Shown: positions 1 to 9,410, counted from the stretch's first letter. The stretch is DNA of 35,687 nt from Methylobacterium goesingense (GCF_022179225.1 NZ_BPQL01000009.1:1-35687); one strand, 5' to 3'. The notes: generated by a model from the sequence alone, not told the origin. Made by a program: numbers and translations.

Positions 1-47
1 CGCCGGCGTTGATACCGCCAGCGTAATCGGCGGTATCAACGCCGGCG
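1..47. repeat. Perfect 19-bp inverted repeat at the window edge
   Basis: Positions 1-19 are the exact reverse complement of 29-47, with a 9-nt spacer. The repeat lies inside the reading frame of the first gene. The right arm encodes a plausible TPM-domain ending (GGINAGVDAM), while the left arm encodes residues that read like an inverted copy of it. This could be a real hairpin or a fold-back artefact at a contig end. Confidence 0.85.
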
Positions 48-343
48 TCGACGCGATGCTGTCGATTCTGGCGGGCGACGCTGAGGAATGGCAGCGCAAG
101 GCGGAGGTGCGCCGGGACGAGGCCGATCCTGGGCAGGTCGTCTTGTTCGTGATCCTGTTCCTGGTGATCCTCGTCGTGGTCTACCGGATGAACCGGGGCG
201 GGCGCGGGCGCGGCGGCTTCGTCGTCATCCCGGGACCGTCCTCGGGTGGCTGGAGCGGCGGCGTCTCGGGCGGGTTCGACGGGGGCGGGTTTTCGGGCGG
301 CGGCGGCTCGTCCGGCGGAGGAGGGGCCTCGGGTGACTGGTGA
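2..343 (+). CDS. TPM-domain (YgcG-type) protein, C-terminal part
   Basis: The gene is cut at its 5' end by the window: the frame is open from base 2 and ends at TGA 341-343. The visible part has the end of a TPM-like domain, a single membrane segment (VVLFVILFLVILVVVYRM, roughly residues 44-61 of the visible frame) and a long Gly/Ser tail with GGGFSGGGGSSGGGG-type repeats. TPM proteins of the YgcG family typically have an N-terminal signal, a periplasmic TPM domain, one membrane helix and a Gly-rich tail. Their exact role is unclear; plant and cyanobacterial relatives act in photosystem II repair. The downstream gene is a second TPM protein, a common pairing. The first roughly 28 bases may be an assembly artefact because of the inverted repeat there. 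Confidence 0.75.
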   Translation, partial: AGVDTASVIGGINAGVDAMLSILAGDAEEWQRKAEVRRDEADPGQVVLFVILFLVILVVVYRMNRGGRGRGGFVVIPGPSSGGWSGGVSGGFDGGGFSGGGGSSGGGGASGDW

Positions 344-965
344 AGCGCGCGAACTCCTGAGCCGCGAGGCGCGCGAGCGTGTCGCCGAGGCGATTCGGCG
401 GGCCGAGGCCGGCACGGCGGGCGAGATCGTCGTCCTGGTCTCGGCCCGGGCGGGCCTCTACCGATCGGCGCCGTTGCTCCTCGCCCTGGCCTGCGGGCTC
501 GTCGCGCCGTGGCCGCTGATCCTCCTGACACCGTGGAGTGCCGCCACGATCGCGTTGGCGCAGGCCGGCCTCGTGCTGATCGCGATCCTCGCCTTCTCCC
601 ATCCGCGGGCTCGGCTCGCCCTGGTGCCCGGCGCGATCCGTCGGGCCCGAGCCCACGAGGCGGCCCAGCGCGAATTCTGCGCCCGTGGCCTGATCCAAAC
701 GCCCGGCCGCACCGGCGTGCTCATCTATCTGGCCCGCGCGGAAGGGCACGCGGAGATCGTCGCCGACCGGGGGGTGGCGGCACATGTCCCGTCCGAGGCC
801 TGGGTGGGGGCGATCGATCCGCTCCTCGCCGCCCTGCGCCGGGGCGAGGCCGAGCGTGGGTTGATCGCGGCGGTCGAAGCGGTCGGAACCATTCTGGCGC
901 GCGCGCTGCCGGCGGAAGCGGCGCCGGTCGACGCCCTCTCGAACCGGGTCATCCTTAGCGGTTGA
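333..965 (+). CDS. TPM-domain membrane protein (second of pair)
   Basis: I choose GTG at 333 as the start. It follows a strong GGAGGAGG ribosome site (about 316-323) and overlaps the previous gene by 11 bases, suggesting coupled translation. The longer frame from 246 would cross the Gly-rich tail of the upstream gene and is Ala/Arg-rich, so I reject it. The 210-residue protein has an N-terminal amphipathic part, the TPM-like element AGTAGEIVVLVS (about residues 26-37), two hydrophobic segments (about 46-66 and 73-92) and a second TPM-like block (RTGVLIYLARAEGHAEIVAD, about 120-139). It resembles the short TPM membrane proteins found next to YgcG-type genes. Its molecular function is unknown. 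Confidence 0.75.
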   Translation: MTGEARELLSREARERVAEAIRRAEAGTAGEIVVLVSARAGLYRSAPLLLALACGLVAPWPLILLTPWSAATIALAQAGLVLIAILAFSHPRARLALVPGAIRRARAHEAAQREFCARGLIQTPGRTGVLIYLARAEGHAEIVADRGVAAHVPSEAWVGAIDPLLAALRRGEAERGLIAAVEAVGTILARALPAEAAPVDALSNRVILSG

Positions 966-1120
966 GGGCGCATCGAGGTGCAACCGCGCGATGCGGCACC
1001 ACAACGTCTCGTTCAAACGACGGGTTTTGAAACTTGCCGCCCCTGGCCCTTTCCATCGTTTCGCGCCAGAAGAACCCTTGACGATCTGCCATGAAGGACA
1101 GGTCGCTGGAGCGAGACGTC

Positions 1121-3187
1121 ATGAGCGCGCTATCGAAGCACGGGCCCTGGGCCCTGGTGGGAGCGTTGGGGGCAGCCGCCCTCGCCATCGTCGCCACGAG
1201 TCGCGGCGAGAACGTGAATGCCCTCTGGATCGTGGTGGCAGCGGTCTGCGTCTACCTGATCGCCTACCGGTACTACTCGCTCTTCATCTCCGAAAAGGTC
1301 ATGCGGCTCGACGATAGTCGCCGCACCCCCGCCCACGTACACAATGATGGGCTCGACTACGTTCCGACCAACCGCAACGTATTGTTCGGCCACCACTTCG
1401 CCGCCATCGCGGGCGCCGGCCCCCTGGTGGGCCCCGTGCTCGCCGCGCAGATGGGCTACCTGCCGGGCCTGCTCTGGATCCTGGCCGGCGTGGTACTCGC
1501 GGGCGCCGTGCAGGACTTCATGGTCCTGTTCATCTCGATGCGCCGCGACGGCCGCTCGCTGGGCGAGCTGATCCGCTCCGAGCTCGGCACGATCCCGGGT
1601 GTCATCGCCCTGTTCGGCACCTTCATGATCATGGTGATCCTGCTGGCCGTGCTGGCGATGATCGTCGTGAAGGCCCTGGCCGAGAGCCCCTGGGGCACCT
1701 TCACCGTCGCGGCGACCATCCCGATCGCGATGCTGATGGGCCTCTACGCCCGCTACATCCGCCCCGGTAAGGTCGGCGAGGTCTCGATCATCGGTTTCGT
1801 GCTCCTGATGCTCGCCATCGTGTATGGCGGCAACGTCGCGGCCGATCCCTACTGGGGTCCCTTCTTCACCTACACCGGCACGCAGCTGTGTTGGCTGCTG
1901 ATCGGCTACGGCTTCGTCGCTTCGATCCTGCCGGTGTGGCTGCTGCTCGCCCCGCGCGACTACCTCTCGACCTTCCTGAAGATCGGCACGATCGTCGGCT
2001 TGGCGCTGGGCATCGCCTACGTCGCCCCGCACATGAAGATGCCGGCCGTGACCAAGTTCGTCGATGGCAGCGGGCCGGTCTGGGCCGGGTCGCTGTTCCC
2101 GTTCCTGTTCATCACCATCGCGTGCGGCGCGGTTTCGGGCTTCCACGCCCTGATCTCCTCGGGCACGAGCCCCAAGCTCATCGATCGTGAGTCAGACGCC
2201 CGCTTCATCGGCTACGGCGGCATGCTCATGGAGAGCTTCGTGGCCGTGATGGCGCTGGTCTCCGCCAGCGTGATCGAGCCGGGCATCTACTTCACCATGA
2301 ACTCGCCCGCCGGCCTCGTTGGCACAACGCCGGAGAGCGCCGCCGCCGCGGTGACGAAGCTCGATCCAGCCTTCACGATCACGGCGGCCGAGATCGCCCA
2401 GACCGCCGTCGATGTCGGTGAGCATTCGATCATCTCCCGCGCCGGCGGAGCGCCGACCCTCGCGGTCGGTATGGCGCACATCATCTCCTCCGCTATCGGC
2501 GGCAAGACGATGATGGCGTTCTGGTATCACTTCGCGATCCTGTTCGAGGCCCTGTTCATCCTGACGGCCGTGGATGCCGGGACGCGGGCGGGACGTTTCA
2601 TGCTGCAGGATCTGCTCGGCCTCGTCTCACCGAAGTTCAAGGACACCACGGCCTGGGCCCCCAGCATCCTGGCCACCGCCCTCTGCGTCGGCGCCTGGGG
2701 CTACTTCCTCTACCAGGGCGTCACCGATCCGCTCGGCGGCATCTACACCCTGTGGCCCCTGTTCGGCATCTCGAACCAGATGCTGGCGGCCGTCGCCCTG
2801 ACGCTCGCCACCGTGGTGATCTTCAAGATGAAGCGCGAGCGCTACGCCTTCGTCACGATCATCCCAACCGTCTGGCTCTGCATCTGCACCCTGACCGCCG
2901 GCTGGCAGAAGATCTTCTCGGCAGACCCGAAAATCGGCTTCCTATCGCATGCCGATCGCTTCTCGGCGGCCATCGCCGAGAACAAGGTGCTGGCGCCGGC
3001 CAAGAACATGGCCGACATGCATAAGATCGTGTTCAACGACCGGATCGACGCCGCCCTCGCGGTCCTGTTCGTCGGCCTCGTGCTCGCCATCGCCACCTTC
3101 GGCGTCATGGCCTGCGTCAAGGCCTACCGGGCCGATCGCTGGACCGCCCTCGAGAGTGGCGGCCCATCGGTCGTCCCTGCGGAGTAA
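1121..3187 (+). CDS. cstA: CstA/BtsT family carbon-starvation transporter
   Basis: This large inner-membrane protein (688 residues from this start) matches the CstA family, which in E. coli imports pyruvate (BtsT, CstA) and has been linked to peptide uptake in starvation. Family blocks include YRYYSLFISEKVMRLDD, GHHFAAIAGAGPLVGPVLAAQMGY and CGAVSGFHALISSGTSPK, plus many hydrophobic helices. Length fits CstA (about 700). I prefer ATG 1121 because GGAG lies 9 nt upstream. ATG 1091, ten codons earlier, has no Shine-Dalgarno sequence. The gene is followed after 5 nt by a ybdD/yjiX-type gene, the same pairing as cstA-ybdD and btsT-yjiX in E. coli, so an operon is likely. The true substrate in this organism is inferred only from the family. 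Confidence 0.95.
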   Translation: MSALSKHGPWALVGALGAAALAIVATSRGENVNALWIVVAAVCVYLIAYRYYSLFISEKVMRLDDSRRTPAHVHNDGLDYVPTNRNVLFGHHFAAIAGAGPLVGPVLAAQMGYLPGLLWILAGVVLAGAVQDFMVLFISMRRDGRSLGELIRSELGTIPGVIALFGTFMIMVILLAVLAMIVVKALAESPWGTFTVAATIPIAMLMGLYARYIRPGKVGEVSIIGFVLLMLAIVYGGNVAADPYWGPFFTYTGTQLCWLLIGYGFVASILPVWLLLAPRDYLSTFLKIGTIVGLALGIAYVAPHMKMPAVTKFVDGSGPVWAGSLFPFLFITIACGAVSGFHALISSGTSPKLIDRESDARFIGYGGMLMESFVAVMALVSASVIEPGIYFTMNSPAGLVGTTPESAAAAVTKLDPAFTITAAEIAQTAVDVGEHSIISRAGGAPTLAVGMAHIISSAIGGKTMMAFWYHFAILFEALFILTAVDAGTRAGRFMLQDLLGLVSPKFKDTTAWAPSILATALCVGAWGYFLYQGVTDPLGGIYTLWPLFGISNQMLAAVALTLATVVIFKMKRERYAFVTIIPTVWLCICTLTAGWQKIFSADPKIGFLSHADRFSAAIAENKVLAPAKNMADMHKIVFNDRIDAALAVLFVGLVLAIATFGVMACVKAYRADRWTALESGGPSVVPAE

Positions 3188-3192
3188 GCACC

Positions 3193-3417
3193 ATGGCGCT
3201 GTCGTCGGCCGAATTGCGGGACCGTCTGAAGACCTTCTCGAAATGCGTCTGCGACGGCGCCCGTCTCATGGTCGGACAAGGCGACTACGAGGCCTACGCC
3301 GCCCATATCCGCAAGACCCACGCGGACCAGGAACCGATGACCGAGCGGGAGTTCTTCCGAAACCGGGAGAACGCCCGCTTCGGTGTCGGCAACCGCAGCG
3401 GGTTTCGCTGCTGCTAA
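3193..3417 (+). CDS. YbdD/YjiX family small protein
   Basis: A 74-residue soluble protein starting 5 nt after the cstA stop. It carries YbdD/YjiX hallmarks: MVGQGDYEAYAAHIRKTH, then an acidic/aromatic stretch with EREFFRNRENARF, and a Cys-rich end (FRCC). Small proteins of this family accompany CstA/BtsT transporters and are thought to be partners needed for their activity or assembly, although the mechanism is not settled. The tight spacing supports co-transcription with cstA. The identification is secure, the biochemical role is not. Confidence 0.93.
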   Translation: MALSSAELRDRLKTFSKCVCDGARLMVGQGDYEAYAAHIRKTHADQEPMTEREFFRNRENARFGVGNRSGFRCC

Positions 3418-3512
3418 AACAGACGCGCGACAATCTTCGTCAGACGATCTCGGACGTGATCGTGTCGGTGTGTCGCACGGATTCTTTATTCAAGGAGAAA
3501 CAATCTCCCGTC

Positions 3513-3617
3513 ATGGCTGATGCCGCGCGGCGCCCCGGCACCGCGGCGGCACGACCTGTGCGACCGCCTCAAGGGTCTGCGACGGAGACGGCATGGGGCT
3601 CGTTCAATACGCGCTGA
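3513..3617 (+). CDS. Possible 34-residue leader ORF overlapping the RND gene
   Basis: ATG at 3513 opens a 34-codon frame that runs past the start of the efflux gene at 3593 and stops at 3615-3617. An AAGGAGA motif lies at 3493-3499, about 15 nt upstream, which is farther than usual. The peptide is Ala/Arg/Pro-rich and not recognisable. If translated, it could couple to or modulate the efflux gene. It may equally be a chance frame in a GC-rich leader. Confidence 0.2.
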   Translation: MADAARRPGTAAARPVRPPQGSATETAWGSFNTR

Positions 3618-6600
3618 AGTTCCGCATCACGATCTACGTGCTCGCCGTGCTGATGATGCTCGGTGGGGCGGCGGCGGTCGTGGTGGCGCCGAAGGACGTG
3701 CTGCCGAACGTCGATATCCCGGTGGTCGTGGTGGTGTGGACCTATAACGGTCTGTCGACCTCCGAGATGGAGCGTCGCATCACCACCTATGCCGAGTTCT
3801 CGCTCTCCAACAACGTGAACAACATCGCCCGGATGGAATCGACGACCCTGCAGGGCACGGCGATCCAGAAGATCTATTTCGACGGTTCGGTGAGCATCGA
3901 TCTCGCCATCGCGCAGGTCGTCTCGGCGATGAACTCGATCCGCTCGACGATGCCGCCCGGCGTGCAGCCGCCCATCGTGCTGCGCTTCTCGGCCTCTTCG
4001 GTGCCGGTGATCCAGCTCGCGCTCTCCTCCGACCGCGAGAGCCTGACGAAGGTCTTCGACTACGCCCAGTACCGCATCCGCCAACGCCTGACCCAGGTAC
4101 CGGGCTCGACCCTGCCGTCGCCCTTCGGCGGAACGCCCCGTCAGATCATGGTCGACCTCGACCTGCACGCGCTCCAGGCGCTGGGGCTCACGGCGCTGGA
4201 CGTCACCAACGCGGTGACGGCCCAGAACCTGACGATCCCTTCCGGCCTCGCCAAGATCGGCGAGCAGCAATACCCGGTGCAGCTGAACGCGTCGCCGGAA
4301 GCCATCGACGCGCTGAACCAGATCCCCATCAAGGTCGTGGGCGGCCAGCCGATCCTGGTGCGCGACGTCGCCAACGTCCGCGACGGCGGCCCGCCGCAGG
4401 TCAACATCGTGCGCGCCGACGGCCTGCACTCGGTGCTGATGCGCATCTTCAAGAACGGCACCGCCTCGACCCTGGACGTGGTCAACAACGTGAAGAAGGC
4501 GCTGCCGGACATTCAGGCCGCCGCCCCGGAGGGCATGAGCCTGAAGCCGCTGTTCGACCAGTCGGTCTTCGTTTCCGCCGCCATCGAGGGTGTGATCCAC
4601 GAGGCGATCATCGCGGCCGGCCTCACGGGCCTCACCATCCTGCTGTTCCTCGGGTCGTGGCGCTCCACCATCGTGGTGCTGGTCTCGATCCCGCTCTCGA
4701 TCCTCACCTCGCTGGCGATCCTGGCGGCGCTTGGCGAGACCATCAACGTGATGACGCTCGGCGGCTTGGCACTGGCGGTCGGCATCCTCGTCGACGACGC
4801 CACCGTGGCGATCGAGAACACCTACCGGCTCTTCGAGGAGGGCGAGCCCTTCCGCAAGTCGGTGGTGGAGGGCGCGGCCGGCATCGCCAAACCCGCGCTG
4901 ATTTCGACCCTGTCGATCTGCGCCGCCTTCGTCTCGGTCTTCGCCCTGACCGATACGCCGAAATACCTGTTCACCCCCCAGGCGCTCGCGGTCGTGTTCG
5001 CGATGCTCACCTCCTACATTCTCTCGCGCACCCTGGTGCCGGTGCTGATCGACGTGCTGGTCGCGCGGGAATACGACGCCAAGCACGGGGCCGGCGCCGA
5101 GCCGGCGCGCGGGCGGATCACGCGGGCCTTCGGCTGGATCGTCGGCCCCCTGTTCCGGCTGGCGGGCTGGTTCCGGCACGGCTTCGAGGCCCGCTTCACG
5201 CGTTTCCACCGCAGCTATCTCGGCCTCCTGCACGTCGTCATTGCCCACCGGATCGTCACCCTCGTCCTCGTGGCGGCGGTGTTCGCCACCACGGCGGGCC
5301 TCTTCGTGTTCGTGGGCCGGGACTACTTCCCGCAGGTGGCCTCCAGCCAGATGACTCTGCACCTGCGGACCCGCCCGGGCATGCGCATCGAGACGGCCGA
5401 GCAGGTCTTCGCCGAGGTCGAGAGCGTGGTTCGCGAAGTGATCCCCGAGGGCGAGATCGACCAGATCCTCGACAATATCGGCTTACCGGCGAACAACTAC
5501 AATTTCGCGTTCTCGGACGGCTCGTTCGTCGCCTATAACGACGGCCAGATGCTCATCAACCTCAAGGAAGGTCACGGCCCGGTCGCGGATTACACAAAGC
5601 GCCTGCGTGAGGTGCTGCGCGAGCGCTTCCCCGACGTGGTCTTTTACTTCCAGCCCTCGGACATCATCACCCAAATCCTGAACTTCGGCACGCTGGCGCA
5701 GATCGATATCCAGGTCTCGGGCCGCAACACCGCCAAGGATCTGGAGGTCGCGCAGAACATCGTCCGCCGCCTCAAGGCCGTGCGGGGCGCCGTCGACGTG
5801 CACCTGCACCAGATCGTCGGCACGCCGCAATTCTTCGTGGACGTCGACCGCCGACTCGCCTCGGAGCTCGGGTTGACCCAGCAGCAGATCGCGCAGGGGC
5901 TGAACGTCTCCCTCTCGGGCTCCTTCCAGGTGACACCGAACTTCTGGACCGACCCGAAGACCGGCATCCCCTATCAGCTCTGGGTGCAGACTCCGGAATA
6001 CCGCAACGATTCGCTGAGCGCGTTGCAGAACACGCCGCTCCTCGTCAACGGCGGCGCGGACGCGCCCGGCGTGCTGACCCTCCTGTCCAGCGTCTCGACC
6101 ATGCGCCGCGAGGGGTCGCAGACGGTGATCAACCACGTCAACACGCAGCCGACCTTCAACATCTACGCCGCCGTGCAGGACAGTGACCTCGGCTCGGTGG
6201 CGAACGAGATCCGGCGGATCGTCGCCGACGAGCAGAAGGCCCTGCCGGCCCCCGACAAGATCACCGTGCGCGGCCAGATCGAGAACATGGAATCGGCGTT
6301 CTTCCGGCTCCAGGTCGGCCTCGCCATCGCCCTGGTGGCGGTCTACCTGCTGATGGCGGTGAACTTCCAGAGCTGGGGCGACCCCTTCGTGGTGCTGGCC
6401 GCCCTGCCGCTCGCCTTCTGCGGCATCGTCGCGAGCCTGTTCGTCACCGGCACGACGTTCTCGATTCCCTCGCTGTTCGGGGCGATCATGTCGGTGGGCA
6501 TCGCATCCGCGAACTCGATCCTGCTGGTGACCTTCGCCAAGGAGCACCGCGAGGCGACGGGCTGCGGGGCCGTCGAGGCGGCGCTGCTGGCGGGCGAGAC

Positions 6601-6817
6601 CCGGCTGCGGCCGGTGCTGATGACCGCCAGCGCGATGTTCCTTGGCCTGATCCCGATGGCGCTGGGCACGGGGGAGGGCGGCGAGCAGAACGCGGCGCTG
6701 GCCCGGGCGGTCATGGGCGGCATCGCGGTGGGCACGCCCGCGACGCTTTTGTTCGTCCCCTTCCTCTACACCCTGCTGCGCCGGGGCGAGGTCAAGCCGC
6801 TGGAGGATTACGCGTGA
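3593..6817 (+). CDS. RND-family efflux pump, inner-membrane permease
   Basis: A 1074-residue proton-driven transporter of the AcrB/HAE1-like RND superfamily. It has an N-terminal helix (about residues 13-31), a periplasmic loop with pore-domain features, a helix block with the proton-relay pair in GILVDDATVAIEN (Asp401-Asp402), and a second half repeating this layout and ending in helices near FGAIMSVGIASANSILLVTFAKEHR. GGAG lies 5 nt before the ATG. The next gene is its periplasmic adaptor, giving the order permease then adaptor. No outer-membrane TolC-type gene is present in the window, so the pump probably borrows one. Substrates cannot be read from the sequence. An inverted repeat at 3444-3463 may be an operator. 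Confidence 0.95.
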   Translation: MGLVQYALKFRITIYVLAVLMMLGGAAAVVVAPKDVLPNVDIPVVVVVWTYNGLSTSEMERRITTYAEFSLSNNVNNIARMESTTLQGTAIQKIYFDGSVSIDLAIAQVVSAMNSIRSTMPPGVQPPIVLRFSASSVPVIQLALSSDRESLTKVFDYAQYRIRQRLTQVPGSTLPSPFGGTPRQIMVDLDLHALQALGLTALDVTNAVTAQNLTIPSGLAKIGEQQYPVQLNASPEAIDALNQIPIKVVGGQPILVRDVANVRDGGPPQVNIVRADGLHSVLMRIFKNGTASTLDVVNNVKKALPDIQAAAPEGMSLKPLFDQSVFVSAAIEGVIHEAIIAAGLTGLTILLFLGSWRSTIVVLVSIPLSILTSLAILAALGETINVMTLGGLALAVGILVDDATVAIENTYRLFEEGEPFRKSVVEGAAGIAKPALISTLSICAAFVSVFALTDTPKYLFTPQALAVVFAMLTSYILSRTLVPVLIDVLVAREYDAKHGAGAEPARGRITRAFGWIVGPLFRLAGWFRHGFEARFTRFHRSYLGLLHVVIAHRIVTLVLVAAVFATTAGLFVFVGRDYFPQVASSQMTLHLRTRPGMRIETAEQVFAEVESVVREVIPEGEIDQILDNIGLPANNYNFAFSDGSFVAYNDGQMLINLKEGHGPVADYTKRLREVLRERFPDVVFYFQPSDIITQILNFGTLAQIDIQVSGRNTAKDLEVAQNIVRRLKAVRGAVDVHLHQIVGTPQFFVDVDRRLASELGLTQQQIAQGLNVSLSGSFQVTPNFWTDPKTGIPYQLWVQTPEYRNDSLSALQNTPLLVNGGADAPGVLTLLSSVSTMRREGSQTVINHVNTQPTFNIYAAVQDSDLGSVANEIRRIVADEQKALPAPDKITVRGQIENMESAFFRLQVGLAIALVAVYLLMAVNFQSWGDPFVVLAALPLAFCGIVASLFVTGTTFSIPSLFGAIMSVGIASANSILLVTFAKEHREATGCGAVEAALLAGETRLRPVLMTASAMFLGLIPMALGTGEGGEQNAALARAVMGGIAVGTPATLLFVPFLYTLLRRGEVKPLEDYA

Positions 6818-6878
6818 GCCGGGACGAGGAGGTGGGCGTTGTCACGGGGCAGACGCTTCGGCAGGGAATGGGACAGCC

Positions 6879-8156
6879 GTGACACATCCCAAGCGTGATC
6901 CGTCCGACATCCCGCCGCCGCCCGGCAAGGCGCCGTTCCTGCTGGTCGCCGTCGCGGCCCTCGGCCTCCTGGCCTGGGGTGGCTACGGCCAGACGCAGCG
7001 ACGCGCCGCCGCCGCCGAGACCCAGCGTAAAGTGAACAGCTTCGTGCCGACGCTGCGCACCGCGACCGCGGAGCGCGCCGACAAGCCGATCGAGATCACC
7101 CTGCCGGGCCAGACGGACGCCTTCGCCAAGGCCGCCCTCTATGCGCGCGCCACCGGCTACATCGCCGAGCGCCGGGTCGACATCGGCAGCCGCGTTCGCC
7201 AGGGCGACATCCTGATGCGGATCGCCGCCCCCGACCTCGACCAGCAGCTGGCCCAGGCCGAGGCGCAGACGGGGCAGCTGGAAGCCGCGCTCCTTCAGGC
7301 GAAATCCATGGTCGACCAGGCCAAGGCCAACGTGAACCTCGCCAACGTCACCAACAACCGCACCACGACGCTCGCCGGCCAGGGCTGGGCCTCGAAGCAG
7401 AACGCGGACAATTCGCAGGCCAGCGTCCTGAGTCAGGCCGCGACCCTCGCTTCGGCGGAGGCCGGCGTGAAGGTCGCCCAGGCCAACATCAAGGCGCAGG
7501 CTGCCACCGTCGAGCGGCTGCGGGCCTTGACAGGCTTCAAGGACATCGTCGCCCCCTTCGACGGGGTGATCACCCAGCGCGGCGTCGATGTTGGGGACCT
7601 CGTCCATGCCGACGGCACCGGCACCGCACTTCTATCGATGGACCGCGACGACGTCCTGCGCGTGTCCGTCAACGTGCCCCAGAACGTCGCGGTTGGGGTC
7701 AAACCGGGCGTCGATGCCACGATCAAGGTGCCGCAGATGGCCGACAGGGCGTTCTCCGGCAAGGTCGCGCGCAGCTCCGTGGCGCTGCTCACCGCGTCGC
7801 GCACCCTCACCACGCAGGTCGACGTGCCGAACAAGGACGGCGCCCTCAGGGCCGGCCTCTACGTCTACGTGACCTTCAAGGTGCCGCGCACCGAGCCGAA
7901 CGTCGTGGTCCCGGCCGAAAGCCTCGTCTTCAACCAGCGCGGCACCCAGGTCGCGGTGTCGCGCGACGACGGCACGGTGGCGTGGCACAGCGTCAAGATC
8001 CGGCGTGATCTCGGAACGACGGTCGAACTCGGCCAGGGCCTGGAGGGCGGCGAGGAGATCGTGCTGAGCCCCCCCGCCGACCTGCGCGACGGCCAGAAGA
8101 TCGAGCGACAGCCGCCGCCGACTGACAACAAGCCGCTGAAATCGGCCGCGCGGTAG
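6879..8156 (+). CDS. RND efflux periplasmic adaptor (HlyD/AcrA-like)
   Basis: A 425-residue membrane-fusion protein with an N-terminal membrane anchor (FLLVAVAALGLLAWGGYG, about residues 19-36). A lipoyl/barrel-sandwich half follows near residues 67-110 (ATGYIAERRVDIGSRVRQGD), then a Gln/Ala-rich helical hairpin (about 112-210), the second lipoyl half (FDGVITQRGVDVGDLV), and beta-barrel and membrane-proximal domains. It bridges the upstream RND permease to an outer-membrane channel. The start is GTG 6879; the frame has no ATG nearby and ATG 6868 is out of frame and stops at once. The gap to the permease is 61 nt, compatible with one operon. Confidence 0.92.
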   Translation: MTHPKRDPSDIPPPPGKAPFLLVAVAALGLLAWGGYGQTQRRAAAAETQRKVNSFVPTLRTATAERADKPIEITLPGQTDAFAKAALYARATGYIAERRVDIGSRVRQGDILMRIAAPDLDQQLAQAEAQTGQLEAALLQAKSMVDQAKANVNLANVTNNRTTTLAGQGWASKQNADNSQASVLSQAATLASAEAGVKVAQANIKAQAATVERLRALTGFKDIVAPFDGVITQRGVDVGDLVHADGTGTALLSMDRDDVLRVSVNVPQNVAVGVKPGVDATIKVPQMADRAFSGKVARSSVALLTASRTLTTQVDVPNKDGALRAGLYVYVTFKVPRTEPNVVVPAESLVFNQRGTQVAVSRDDGTVAWHSVKIRRDLGTTVELGQGLEGGEEIVLSPPADLRDGQKIERQPPPTDNKPLKSAAR

Positions 8157-8237
8157 CCGTACCACCCGGTTGCGCCGACCGGCCGCGGCGTGGACAAGGC
8201 GGTCCCGGCGCCCTCGCGGCCCGCAGCGGACCCCGCC

Positions 8238-9410
8238 ATGACGGCCCAGACCCAGCCAGACCTCGCGGACGGCGCCCGCGCGGCTTCGATCGCGGCCGCC
8301 ATCACCTGCGTGGCGGTGGTGGGCATCGGCCTCAGCCTGACGATCCCGCTGCTCTCCATCGAGATGGAGCGCATGGGCGCGTCGAGCACGGTGATCGGCA
8401 TCAACACCGCCGTGGCGGGGCTGGCGGCCATCGTCACGGTGCCGTTCGTGCCGCGTCTGGCCGCGCACATTGGAGTCGTGCGCCTGCTCCTCCTCGCCAT
8501 CGCGGTCGGCGCCGCCTGCCTCGTGGCGTTCAAGCTCCTACCGGGCCTCGCCTGGTGGTTCGCCCTGCGCTTCGTGTTCTCGACGAGCCTCGGGGCGCTG
8601 TTCGTCCTGTCGGAATATTGGATCAACGCGGCGGCTCCGCCCGAACGGCGCGGGCTCGTGATGGGCATTTACGCCACGGTCCTGGCGTTGGGCTTCGCGG
8701 TCGGGCCGGCGCTGCTGGCACTCCTGGGCACCCGAGGGTTCGGACCCTACCTCGCCGGCGCGGCCCTCTTCCTTGCAGCGATGGTGCCGCTTCTCCTGGC
8801 GCGGCGGCTCTCGCCGGTGCTCGGGCCGGGCCGGACCCGCTCCTTCGCGGCCTACCTGCGCCTGGCGCCCGCCGCCACCCTCGCGGCCCTGACCTACGGC
8901 GCCGTGGAGACGGGGGGATTCGCGATCCTGCCCCTCTACGGGCTGCGTCTCGGCTACGACGCCGAGACCGCGGCGGGTCTCGTCAGCGCGCTGGCGCTGG
9001 GTAACGTTCTGTTCCAGATCCCGTTCGGCTGGCTCGCCGACCGGATGGACCGTCGCCGCGTCCTACTGATGGCGGGCCTCGGGGGAGCCCTCGGATCGAG
9101 CCTGATCCCCCTGGCTTCCGCCTCGTTTCCGGCGCTGCTGGTCCTGCTGTTCCTGTGGGGCGGCATCGCCGGCACTCTCTACACGGTAGGCCTCGCCCAT
9201 CTCGGGGCGACAGTGCGTGGGCCGGAGCTCGCGGGTGCCAACGCCGCCTTCGTGGTGCTCTACAATGTCGGGCTGATGCTCGGGCCGCCGATCATCGGCG
9301 GAGGCATGGATCTGCTCCCGCCACAGGGCTTCGCCTACAGCCTCTGCCTCCTCTTCCTCGCCTATGCGGGAGTCGTGGGCGTGCGCCTCGTTCAGCGGCC
9401 CCGTGCGTGA
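8238..9410 (+). CDS. MFS transporter (12-helix, YcaD-like)
   Basis: A 390-residue major facilitator protein. The N-terminal half shows the usual pattern of helices with Pro/Gly-rich turns. In the middle is SEYWINAAAPPERRGLVMGIYAT, resembling the cytoplasmic loop of YcaD-like MFS proteins. The second half has GWLADRMDRRRVLL, the repeated MFS loop motif (G-x-x-x-D-R-x-x-R-R). ATG 8238 is preferred because residues before it in the longer frame (GTG 8190) are Pro/Ala-rich and poorly structured. It follows the RND genes by about 80 nt and may belong to the same export locus. The substrate is unknown. A weak terminator-like hairpin follows at 9460. Confidence 0.88.
   Translation: MTAQTQPDLADGARAASIAAAITCVAVVGIGLSLTIPLLSIEMERMGASSTVIGINTAVAGLAAIVTVPFVPRLAAHIGVVRLLLLAIAVGAACLVAFKLLPGLAWWFALRFVFSTSLGALFVLSEYWINAAAPPERRGLVMGIYATVLALGFAVGPALLALLGTRGFGPYLAGAALFLAAMVPLLLARRLSPVLGPGRTRSFAAYLRLAPAATLAALTYGAVETGGFAILPLYGLRLGYDAETAAGLVSALALGNVLFQIPFGWLADRMDRRRVLLMAGLGGALGSSLIPLASASFPALLVLLFLWGGIAGTLYTVGLAHLGATVRGPELAGANAAFVVLYNVGLMLGPPIIGGGMDLLPPQGFAYSLCLLFLAYAGVVGVRLVQRPRA

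Noticed and set aside
1091..1120. Upstream ATG for cstA
   Set aside because: No Shine-Dalgarno; ATG 1121 has GGAG at 9 nt and a better N-terminus.
3569..5362. Minus-strand 597-codon frame inside the RND gene
   Set aside because: Antisense shadow of the efflux permease; composition is His/Arg/Asp-rich with no family match.
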